Source: Candidatus Hodarchaeota archaeon (lineage in GTDB: Archaea; Asgardarchaeota; Heimdallarchaeia; Hodarchaeales; YT1-039). From it: DNA of 35,800 bases. Within the stretch, counting starts at the first letter, position 1; each line of letters begins with the position of its first letter. Shown here one piece after another: positions 8,722 to 16,563 of the stretch. The notes beneath the pieces were generated by a model. That model made no database searches. It was not told the DNA's origin and saw only the letters and a list, made by a program, of their open reading frames with translations. The DNA is taken from NCBI GenBank assembly GCA_016840025.1, contig JAEOTF010000280.1:1-35800 (forward strand). The letters run 5' to 3'. The position numbers were made by a program, and so were the translations under genes.

Positions 8722-9579
8722 ATGAGGATAAGTTTACCCGAATTCTCTTATGAACGACCAAAAACAATAGAGGAAGCTCTTAAACTAGTTGTTCAATATC
8801 AGGATGACTTTTGTTTCATAGCGGGAGGTACAGACCTTATTGTCGATATGCGTGCAGGATTAAAAGCACCGAAAGTAGTAATTGATCTAAAATCCATTAA
8901 GGAACTCCAGGAACTATCGTATAAGGAAGGGGTGGGTCTTCGTATTGGTGCTACCGTAACAGCAGATCGGCTACTAAAGGAGCCTAGACTTCAAACTCAC
9001 TATAAATGTCTGTATGATTCGATTGCAGATTTATGTGATGCAATTCTTCGTTCTAGAGCTACTATTGGCGGTAATATTTGTACAGCTTCACCAGCTGCGG
9101 ATTCTGTGCCCTCACTTTTAGTTCTTGAAACTAATGTTGAAATTATAGGACCAAAAGGTAAACGGGAATTAGCATTGAAGGATTTCTTTAAAGGTGTAAA
9201 GCAATCTTCATTAGCAGCTGATGAAATTTTAACTACAATAATTCTACCAGATTTCCCTAAGGGTTGTCCTAGTAAGTACATGAAGATGAAAAGGGGTGCT
9301 GAAGATCTAGCTGTTGTTGGTACTGCTGGTTTTCATCATCCAGATGGAAAGGTACTTCTAGCATATTCTTCTGTTGCCCCTACTCCTGTACTTCTTGATG
9401 TCACAGACCAAATCTCAAAATGTAAAGATTTAACAGAAAAAATCGAGTTAGCAGTTGAAATAGCCCTTAAAAATGTATCTCCTATTACTGATGTACGTGG
9501 GGGAGAAGAGTACAGAAAAAATATGGTAGATATCACTACTCGATTCGTTTTATCTGAAATACTTGGAGGAAATCGCTGA
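8722..9579 (+). CDS. Molybdenum hydroxylase FAD-binding medium subunit (CoxM/XdhB type)
   Basis: About 285 residues, normal length for the FAD subunit. Both FAD-binding signatures are present: AGGTDLIVDMRAG near residue 33 and TIGGNICTASPAADSVPS near residue 110. The CO-dehydrogenase flavoprotein C-terminal domain follows (MKRGAEDLAVVGTAG). The subunit passes electrons from the 2Fe-2S clusters of the small subunit to the external acceptor. I chose ATG 8722 because GGTGA at 8712-8716 is then at usable spacing; GTG 8713 and ATG 8719 are in-frame alternatives. Its stop overlaps the ATG of the small subunit. Confidence 0.92.
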   Translation: MRISLPEFSYERPKTIEEALKLVVQYQDDFCFIAGGTDLIVDMRAGLKAPKVVIDLKSIKELQELSYKEGVGLRIGATVTADRLLKEPRLQTHYKCLYDSIADLCDAILRSRATIGGNICTASPAADSVPSLLVLETNVEIIGPKGKRELALKDFFKGVKQSSLAADEILTTIILPDFPKGCPSKYMKMKRGAEDLAVVGTAGFHHPDGKVLLAYSSVAPTPVLLDVTDQISKCKDLTEKIELAVEIALKNVSPITDVRGGEEYRKNMVDITTRFVLSEILGGNR

Positions 9580-10049
9580 TGTCTGATAACAAGCTACAAC
9601 TCTTTATCAATGGACAGAAAATTCAATTAGAAGTTGCTCCATATGAAACACTACTTGATGTGTTGCGAAATCACCTCCACTTGAAAAGCGTCAAGGCAGC
9701 TTGTTGGCGAGGAGATTGCGGACTCTGTACTGTTCTAGTTAATGGAGTTCCCATGAAGTCATGCTTGATCTTAGCCCATGAAATGACCAGTCAAGAGATA
9801 ACGACGATTGAAGGGTTGCAACCAGAAGGAAAATTGACCAAACTCCAACAGACATTCATTGATCAAGGGGCTATTCAATGTGGATTCTGTACACCAGCAT
9901 TCGTTCTCACTGCCGAAGCTTTATTAAGAAAAAATCCCATACCATCACGTAATGAAATAGTGGAAGAGATAACAGGCATCATTTGTCGTTGTACAGGGTA
10001 TGAACAAATTATTCAAGCAATCATAAAAGCATCAGAAAAAAAGGATTAG
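9579..10049 (+). CDS. Molybdenum hydroxylase 2Fe-2S small subunit (CoxS/XdhC-like iron-sulfur type)
   Basis: 156 residues with the usual eight cluster cysteines. A plant-type ferredoxin domain has C42, C47, C50 and C62 (CWRGDCGLC...SC). The helical [2Fe-2S]-binding domain has C101/C104 (QCGFC) and C136/C138 (ICRCTGY). The two clusters relay electrons between the molybdenum centre and FAD. ATG 9579 overlaps the stop of the FAD subunit and follows a strong GGAGGA at 9565-9570. All cluster ligands are intact, supporting a functional three-subunit enzyme. Confidence 0.95.
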   Translation: MSDNKLQLFINGQKIQLEVAPYETLLDVLRNHLHLKSVKAACWRGDCGLCTVLVNGVPMKSCLILAHEMTSQEITTIEGLQPEGKLTKLQQTFIDQGAIQCGFCTPAFVLTAEALLRKNPIPSRNEIVEEITGIICRCTGYEQIIQAIIKASEKKD

Positions 10050-10055
10050 ACATTG

Positions 10056-10376
10056 ATGCAGGACGTCACATGCTTTTTTTTTGGACGGATAGCAAAGGAA
10101 ATTGGACAGAACAAAATAAGAATCCATATAAAGGGAAACACTGTTGGTGATTTACTTGACCAACTATGCCGGTTATTCCCTAACCTTTCTCCTATTATTT
10201 TCAATTCTTCTGGTGAGATATCATTTCAAGTGAATATATTAGTAAATGGTCATTCGGTTAGACTATTACAAGGGCGTAACACGTTATTGAGTTCATCAGA
10301 TCAGATAAAAATTGATAGAATTGATATTCTAGAGACTGTTGGTGGGGGTGGAACTTTATCAAAAGAGTCGATCTAA
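10056..10376 (+). CDS. MoaD/ThiS-family ubiquitin-like protein with tail beyond the GG motif
   Basis: About 106 residues. The beta-grasp pattern (TCFFFGRIAKEIGQ, NILVNGHSVR, SSSDQIKI) and the conserved Gly-Gly end match MoaD, the sulfur carrier of molybdopterin synthase. MoaD must normally expose Gly-Gly at its extreme C-terminus for thiocarboxylation; here GGGG is followed by TLSKESI. It would therefore need trimming, or it is a non-canonical member. It starts 6 bases after the small-subunit stop (ATG 10056; TTG 10053 also possible) and is clearly in the same operon, so a cofactor supply role for this hydroxylase is likely. Confidence 0.8.
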   Translation: MQDVTCFFFGRIAKEIGQNKIRIHIKGNTVGDLLDQLCRLFPNLSPIIFNSSGEISFQVNILVNGHSVRLLQGRNTLLSSSDQIKIDRIDILETVGGGGTLSKESI

Positions 10377-10405
10377 CTTTACATATCTTCCATAATAGAA
10401 ATGAA

Positions 10406-11218
10406 CTAAGTTTTTCTAGCCTTCACAATTAATGAAAACGGTATTTTTCGATAAATCCGAATAAATCTTTGAATATGCTCGGGATTGTCTTCATTAACTA
10501 GGCGATATGGGATTTCAGTTCTAGATTTGTCATCCATTTCCTCAATATCATATGCCTGTGGTTCTTCCATTCTTTCGATCTGCAGACCTACTTTGAAGAG
10601 TTCATTGATTATTTCATTGAATGTCCAATTACCTTGTTCAAAGGGGGCTGTAGTCCCATCAATACACTTCCATTCCCATGATTCACGACTTCTATCAAAG
10701 TAATTTCGTACCAGAGAGAAGTTGTCTTCTTCTAACGCCACTCCAAAGGTTAATAGAAATGGATGTTCAAAACAGAAGACTAAAAATCCTTTTGGTCTCA
10801 ACACTCGTGCAGTCTCGGCATATACCGCCTTGAGATCTTTTGCATATCCAATTGCATGAGAAGAAGTCACAATATCAAAAGAATTATCACTAAACTGGCT
10901 AAGGTCTTCCATTTTTCCTTGTACAAATTCAACATGTACTTCTTCTTTCGCTGCTGATTTTTTAGCGTGTATTAATTGTATGTCTGAGATGTCTAATCCA
11001 ATAACTTGAGCTCCCCATTTTGCTAATACAATACTATTTTGTCCACCTCCACACCCTAACTCTAGTACTTTCTTACCTTTTACATCTCCCATCAACTTTA
11101 ATTCCTTTTCTCCAGGTGCCATTGGTCCATAATGTACATTATCTAATGATATACAGTTTTCTTGCTGGTAAGCTCCTGAGATTGTATTCCAACTAGCTTG
11201 ATTCAGCTTGTTAGACAC
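10406..11218 (-). CDS. Class I SAM-dependent methyltransferase
   Basis: About 270 residues. The Rossmann-fold signature VLELGCGGGQNSIVL is near residue 50, followed by VIGLDIS (acidic end of strand 2), FDIVTSSHAIGYAKDL (motif IV region) and RVLRPKGFLVF (post-motif). This is the Methyltransf_11/25 type; the methyl acceptor cannot be deduced. I chose GTG 11218 because GAGGTC lies seven bases upstream; an in-frame GTG at 11239 is an alternative. It converges on the molybdenum hydroxylase operon with a 29-bp gap, and no functional link is implied. Confidence 0.85.
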   Translation of the reverse strand: MSNKLNQASWNTISGAYQQENCISLDNVHYGPMAPGEKELKLMGDVKGKKVLELGCGGGQNSIVLAKWGAQVIGLDISDIQLIHAKKSAAKEEVHVEFVQGKMEDLSQFSDNSFDIVTSSHAIGYAKDLKAVYAETARVLRPKGFLVFCFEHPFLLTFGVALEEDNFSLVRNYFDRSRESWEWKCIDGTTAPFEQGNWTFNEIINELFKVGLQIERMEEPQAYDIEEMDDKSRTEIPYRLVNEDNPEHIQRFIRIYRKIPFSLIVKARKT

Positions 11219-11369
11219 TATATAGACCTCTATTTGCACGTTAAGCCTATAAAATCAGTCAAAGAAATATCATTATAAGCATTAAAAGCCTATCATTATT
11301 AGTAAATCACATAATATTTCTAATAGTCTATTACGACATTTTATACTAATGGGTTAGGAGGTTATCTAT

Positions 11370-11477
11370 TTGTTGAAAAAAAGACTAATTCTCACAATCC
11401 TAATAATTAGCAGTTTTATTTTTTTGCTTATCCCTAATATTCATGGAGATGAAGCAGAAGTAACACAAGATCAATAA
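11370..11477 (+). CDS. Signal-peptide-only reading frame, probable truncated secreted protein
   Basis: A perfect AGGAGGT (11356-11362) sits seven bases before TTG 11370. The 35-residue product starts Lys/Arg-rich, has a 15-residue hydrophobic core and then an ANIHG-like cleavage region (RLILTILIISSFIFLLIPNI, HGDEAEVTQDQ), a textbook secretion signal with no mature domain. It stops at TAA 11475. It overlaps, in the opposite direction, the 3' end of the next gene. The likely explanation is that the body of a secreted protein was lost by recombination near 11478; a genuine short peptide is less likely. Confidence 0.45.
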   Translation: MLKKRLILTILIISSFIFLLIPNIHGDEAEVTQDQ

Positions 11478-11876
11478 GTGTTTTCGTAACGAGGTGTGCC
11501 CATGATGTAAACTTTCATTTAAACACTCTAGCTCTTGACTATAGTAAATATAATCATACAATTTCCAAATGTTATTTATCACCACCTGTATTTGATTAAC
11601 TACCTTTTGAAAATCAATATTTTCTGTTGACGTCCAATTATATCTACTTGTTCGCGGAGAATAGATCTTTCGGGTAATAATTGCAGAAATATAATCATAA
11701 CGTTGAAATTCTTGGATTAATTCGTTCTCTGTCTTGTTATGATGTTGCCTAAGCAATTCCACAAGTTTTTTGTCAGATATCTCTGGTTCAAGGTAGATTT
11801 TACTCTTATGTTTCGATGTATGAAAACAATCATGTAATAAGCTATCAATAAAGAATTCTAATCTTCTTATGACCAC
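11400..11876 (-). CDS. Hypothetical protein, C-terminus probably replaced at a junction
   Basis: 158 residues from GTG 11876; the start is uncertain. The first 130 or so residues are helical and charged (KKLVELLRQHHNKTENELIQ, FQKVVNQIQVVINNIWKLYD), and I recognise no family. The last 25 or so residues (LLILCYFCFISMNIRDKQKN) are the reverse strand of the signal-peptide reading frame at 11370-11477, which is unlikely to be native sequence for both genes. The gene was probably cut near 11480 and reads into unrelated DNA. Confidence 0.45.
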   Translation of the reverse strand: MVIRRLEFFIDSLLHDCFHTSKHKSKIYLEPEISDKKLVELLRQHHNKTENELIQEFQRYDYISAIITRKIYSPRTSRYNWTSTENIDFQKVVNQIQVVINNIWKLYDYIYYSQELECLNESLHHGHTSLRKHLLILCYFCFISMNIRDKQKNKTANY

Positions 11877-12142
11877 TTCTCTTTAGATCTATTTTTTCTG
11901 ATTTTGTAGCCATTGGTAACTTTTGATCTGGTTAGAAATAAGTATTGGCTACGAACCTAATAACAGTCAAATGTCTCTAAAACACTAATAAAATAATAGA
12001 TTAGTTTTATTAACCATTGATGTTTCTATACATAACAAATCTCTCCAAAAATTAATTTAGTCAATTTCAGTAACAGGGATGGAGAGAAGATAAGTGAGTT
12101 GATCAAACACTTTTTCGATGATCAAAAATGTAATAAAGGGAA

Positions 12143-13531
12143 ATGAAGTTTATGTTTAGAGAAAAGGGTAAAAAGAATAGGTATTTTGCTTTTTTTCAGT
12201 GTTTAATCTTATTTTCAATGACTCCATTTCCGAAAGGTATCACGACTTCTATCTCCTCAGAATGGGTTGTAATTCCTGTTATCATTAATGAGAAAGGAGG
12301 AGTAAGTGATTTTTCAGCAATACTTAGTGATAATGGTTTAGAACTTGTAGGTCGAATAACAGACGACTATAATACTCATAAGCATTCCATTAATTACATC
12401 CAAATAAATGAAAATAAACCACTTGAGAGAGAGCTCCTTGAAGAAGTTGAAGGAAACTTCCCCTTTGATTGGCAACCTGAAAGCTACTATTGGCTTTCTA
12501 TGAGGGACTCTATGAAGGTTGTATGGGTAAGTGAGTTGGAACATACTTTTTACCTGAAAGCATTCAATACTGAAACAGGTGAAATAAATATCCTGACTAG
12601 TCACGTTTTAATTGGTCATTCTTATCCTGATTTCTTTATATCCCAAGTTGGGGAAGAAATAGTTGCTATATTTAACTATGATCAATATATGATACTACTA
12701 CGAGAAGGGAATAACTGGTCTGTTGAAAATATAACCCTGCATAACTTAAATATCATTGATTATAGCGCCTCTCCGCGTATTCCTTATATTTTCTTTCTCT
12801 GTCAAAATGAAACTGACCATGGAATCCTCCAAATCTATAACTTAGAGAATTCTACCCTTCTTTCATCTATCCCTTTAGAAGCTCCATGTCAACGGGGTAG
12901 TATGATGGTTTTTGATCCCTCAAGCTCATATCTTTTTATCTATAGCCAAGTTTCAGATTACTCCTCCCTCATTCTTAATGCAAGTGTGACTAGGAACACA
13001 ATATCCGAATTTTCTACTTTTGATGGACCTGCAATACGGAGACCTAGTCTTATCATCCTGAATGGATTGCCTGTCTTACTAGATGCGGACTATGGTGGAG
13101 TTGGAGTACCCTTTCAACTTTTCATCTATCAACTTGATAGTAATACCAAAAGCTGGTTGGAAATTAATCTTTCTGTGGACTATCCACTTTCTTCATCGCC
13201 TGACATCAGAGTTTTACGGAATAAGAACGATATTACTGAAGGCTTTTTCTTTAGAACAAACAACCCAGAATCAAAGGAAGAAGACTCAAAAAGACTCTGG
13301 TTAGCAACACCTGAATCACTCCCTTTTACTTTTGATCCTTTAACCATTAAGATAGAAGATTTATTATCTTATTTACCTCTTATCCTAAGTTTTGGTGGGG
13401 TACTGGGTGTTTTGGTCGTGATTGGCGTGATTGGCCATAAAGTGAGGAATAAGCGAATGAAGCGAATTCAGGAGTTGAACGAACTTATTTTACCCTCTGC
13501 TACACTTGAAAAGGGAAAAGAACACAAATGA
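12143..13531 (+). CDS. Secreted/anchored surface protein of an ABC export operon
   Basis: 462 residues. An N-terminal signal segment (about 14-30) is followed by a large beta-rich extracytoplasmic region with no family I recognise (repeated aromatic strand patterns such as YYWLSMRDSMKVVWVSE suggest a propeller-like fold). One membrane helix lies near 408-430 (LPLILSFGGVLGVLVVIGVI), followed by a short basic cytoplasmic tail (RNKRMKRIQEL). ATG 12143 is used; ATG 12152 is a possible alternative. The gene lies 50 bases upstream of the permease on the same strand. I infer an accessory or substrate-recognition partner of the exporter, based only on context. Confidence 0.75.
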   Translation: MKFMFREKGKKNRYFAFFQCLILFSMTPFPKGITTSISSEWVVIPVIINEKGGVSDFSAILSDNGLELVGRITDDYNTHKHSINYIQINENKPLERELLEEVEGNFPFDWQPESYYWLSMRDSMKVVWVSELEHTFYLKAFNTETGEINILTSHVLIGHSYPDFFISQVGEEIVAIFNYDQYMILLREGNNWSVENITLHNLNIIDYSASPRIPYIFFLCQNETDHGILQIYNLENSTLLSSIPLEAPCQRGSMMVFDPSSSYLFIYSQVSDYSSLILNASVTRNTISEFSTFDGPAIRRPSLIILNGLPVLLDADYGGVGVPFQLFIYQLDSNTKSWLEINLSVDYPLSSSPDIRVLRNKNDITEGFFFRTNNPESKEEDSKRLWLATPESLPFTFDPLTIKIEDLLSYLPLILSFGGVLGVLVVIGVIGHKVRNKRMKRIQELNELILPSATLEKGKEHK

Positions 13532-13580
13532 AACTGATTTACTCAATAGATAGTTAGTACCGAATAGGAAGTGAGTCTTC

Positions 13581-16553
13581 TTGGAAAATCAGGAAAAAAA
13601 AGCCTCTGAATCTTCTAACAACCAATCTCTCCCTTCTTTCTTTGAGGAAAAGGGTTTTTTCGGTATTCTATGGTATACTATTTTTAAGAATCCCAAACGA
13701 CTTATAGTAGTGCTAAGTAGTTTTATCCTCATCACAGTTGTTATTGCAGCCTCTATTGCTGTAATTGAAATAGAGGAGAAGGAAGCATTTCGTAATTATG
13801 GGGCTAATTTGGATTTATCCAATAATGGAGAAACCTCATTTAGCTTTTATGGACAGAAGATCAGGAATAAACCTAGTGATCCTTCCTTCGTAAATGAATC
13901 ATTTCAGCTTTTAGAAACGTCTATCAGTGCTTTTCTTCAAGAAACAACTTCCTTGGATTTTATTACTGGATTCTATTTCTTTTCACAAGTTCAAGTATAT
14001 AACCTTACTGAAATAGTTCTTTATTACCAAGATCCTGAAACATTTCGATATTTTCCAAATGAAATACTACTTGGTGTTGTTTCTGAGGAAATTTTAACGC
14101 TTTTACAACCAGCCCTCCTCAATGGAAAAAATTTTGAAGAGGAAGGAGAAGTGTATGCTTTCCAAGAATCTCCTCTTCTTCTTGAGCTAGAACCAGGCAG
14201 TTCTTTTAATATTAGTCTCAAGTGGTTGGAGAATCTTCCAGAATCACAAACCAGCTTTCCCAATGCTACCCTTAGAATTGTAGATACTCTCAACTATGGG
14301 TGGAGAAATTCTTTTCGAAGAAGGTCACTAAATATACCCCTCCCTTCCGATCTTCTAGATAGACTAGGGGAAAGTGATCTGCTCATAACAGAAAAGGGAT
14401 TTGATAGACTCTTACAACAGTTTTCAACCTTTACCTTAGGTTTTGAAGGTGAAGGAGAGTTTCTTTATGATTTTAGTCATGTGGATCCAGCGAAACTATC
14501 CACGTATATTCAGGGAGCCAAATCTTTGGAAAAAAAGGAAGGAACACTCTCTTTTGACCGTAATTGGGCAATTTATTTCGGTGATGATTTACTGCGGGCA
14601 TTAAAAGACTACTCAAACGTACACTGGAATTTCATGTTCCGTATGGTTGGTTTAATGTTTCCTCTGTTCCTTCTCACTTGGTGGATATTTCGAATTTTTG
14701 CCCTTTTCACTGAGGATCGCTATCGCCAACAATTTCGACTTTTAAAATTGCATGGAATGGCAAATTACAAACTTTTTTTCCTTCTTATCGCTGAACGCGT
14801 GCTAATCGTTCCCTTAGGAGTTCTCATCGGCTTTTTCCTTGGAGGAGTCTTCGCTTGGAGTCTCTCAGGATTTGACAGATGGATGGAGTGGAAAGGCTTT
14901 TCATATTCGTGGTCGGCAATAATAACAATAGATTGGGCACTTATCAGCCTAGTTGCATTAGGGGTGTTTTTTCTCGACCTTGTTCAAAAGATTCCATTGG
15001 CATGTAGTCAGGACACTGACACTGCAGAATTAACCGGCTTTTTGACTACTTATCAGCCCAGAAAACCAATGTGGGAACGCTACTACTGGGATATACTATT
15101 ATTATTCCTTGGTTTAATCCTTCTACCAATTCTTAATGAAATTAATACACTTATATCGAAAACAGGATCCAACACAGGCACAGAGGTTGAAGCCTTCACT
15201 AGTCTCCTTGAATTCTTAGGATTCTATTTTCTAATTGTTTTAATTTTTCTACTATGCCTTCGAGTCTATAGTACCTTTTGGGACATAGTTGGTAGACGTT
15301 CCTGGTCTAAACTTACAAACTTTGTGGCATTGGCGATCCGCCAGATTCATGGTGACGCTGGTCGTTATCGCGGGATGTTTATAGTGTTCACGGTTACACT
15401 GGGCCTTATTCTGTTCTCTTTGCAACTCGGTGCAAGTTTTGAAAACCATCAGGTAAATTCAGCAAGGTTTCAATTAGCCTCAGACATTAGATGTTCAGGA
15501 TCTCTGCCAAACAGTTCTGTTTTGCAACAAATTGAGTCTATTCCTCACGTGGAATCAGTCACCAAAATAAGTGGTTATTCTATAACCATGAAAGAAGGAA
15601 ACACTATCGATTTGGTTGTAATTGATCCAGATAAATTTTTAGAAACCGCTTATTGGCCTAAATCCGCTGATCTTGGCTTTAATCCTACGAAAATGCTTCC
15701 TACATTAAAAAATGGGACGATTTTACTTCATAAAATTAAGAATAGAAATGACCCCACTGCTAATTTGGAAAGTTTGATTATTAGAAACACGAATCGTCAG
15801 CAATCTGAAAAGAAGTTCCCTTTTTCGTCTTCACAAGTTACTTTAACAATCTTAGATGCACGGTTTTGGACATTTCCAGGGATTTTTGGGGAATGGACAG
15901 CACGAACTGCTCATCTTGGGGGATGGTATGATAATTGGAAGCAAGTTGGTATTATTGTTCCTGAAACTCTGGAGCTGCTCTTTAAAGTGGTTCCAAGTAC
16001 GCTCAATAATTTATCCAACTCAACGCTTATTAAAATAAGTAAGCTTAAATACATTGAATCGGTTAAGTCCCAACTAGCCACTATCGTAGAGGGAGAAATT
16101 AGGACTGTATCGGAAGAAATAGCCAAACGAGAAGACCCTTTTTCCACCTTTATTCTTCAACTGTTCCGATTACAATTAGTAGCAGGGATTTTTGTTTTAG
16201 TGAGTTTTGCTGCTCTGTTTGTCTATGGTTTAATGTTATCTAGAGGAATTTTGCTAGAAACTCTTAGAAGGAAAGGTTTTTCGTTTCGTTCTCTATGGAA
16301 ACAACAATTATTAGAGCTATGGTTAGCTGTCTATGGACCGGGGTTAGTACTGGGCAGTATAACTGCGTTTACCTTGTCTTTTATCGCAGAAGATTTACTA
16401 CCATTAAATGAAGATATGTTTCAATTTCAGGTAGTCCTATCTCCAATTTTGGTGATTATTGGAGCAATTGTCTTGACTTTCTTGGTGAATCTCATCCAAA
16501 CGATATCACTACGTTTCTTACTTCCTAAACAAAGGAGATTTTTACGAGAATAG
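13581..16553 (+). CDS. FtsX/MacB-type ABC transporter permease, duplicated core
   Basis: 990 residues with about ten membrane segments: one near 41-64, a large external domain (about 65-345), a six-helix block between about 350 and 620, a second external domain (about 625-860) and three final helices (about 865-973). This is the duplicated FtsX layout seen in LolCE/MacB-like mechanotransmission exporters, which move lipids, lipoproteins or peptides from or across the outer leaflet rather than pump through a channel. TTG 13581 follows GGAAGTGAG. The two-ATPase protein begins 10 bases after the stop. The substrate is unknown. Confidence 0.9.
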   Translation: MENQEKKASESSNNQSLPSFFEEKGFFGILWYTIFKNPKRLIVVLSSFILITVVIAASIAVIEIEEKEAFRNYGANLDLSNNGETSFSFYGQKIRNKPSDPSFVNESFQLLETSISAFLQETTSLDFITGFYFFSQVQVYNLTEIVLYYQDPETFRYFPNEILLGVVSEEILTLLQPALLNGKNFEEEGEVYAFQESPLLLELEPGSSFNISLKWLENLPESQTSFPNATLRIVDTLNYGWRNSFRRRSLNIPLPSDLLDRLGESDLLITEKGFDRLLQQFSTFTLGFEGEGEFLYDFSHVDPAKLSTYIQGAKSLEKKEGTLSFDRNWAIYFGDDLLRALKDYSNVHWNFMFRMVGLMFPLFLLTWWIFRIFALFTEDRYRQQFRLLKLHGMANYKLFFLLIAERVLIVPLGVLIGFFLGGVFAWSLSGFDRWMEWKGFSYSWSAIITIDWALISLVALGVFFLDLVQKIPLACSQDTDTAELTGFLTTYQPRKPMWERYYWDILLLFLGLILLPILNEINTLISKTGSNTGTEVEAFTSLLEFLGFYFLIVLIFLLCLRVYSTFWDIVGRRSWSKLTNFVALAIRQIHGDAGRYRGMFIVFTVTLGLILFSLQLGASFENHQVNSARFQLASDIRCSGSLPNSSVLQQIESIPHVESVTKISGYSITMKEGNTIDLVVIDPDKFLETAYWPKSADLGFNPTKMLPTLKNGTILLHKIKNRNDPTANLESLIIRNTNRQQSEKKFPFSSSQVTLTILDARFWTFPGIFGEWTARTAHLGGWYDNWKQVGIIVPETLELLFKVVPSTLNNLSNSTLIKISKLKYIESVKSQLATIVEGEIRTVSEEIAKREDPFSTFILQLFRLQLVAGIFVLVSFAALFVYGLMLSRGILLETLRRKGFSFRSLWKQQLLELWLAVYGPGLVLGSITAFTLSFIAEDLLPLNEDMFQFQVVLSPILVIIGAIVLTFLVNLIQTISLRFLLPKQRRFLRE

Positions 16554-16563
16554 AGGACTTTTT

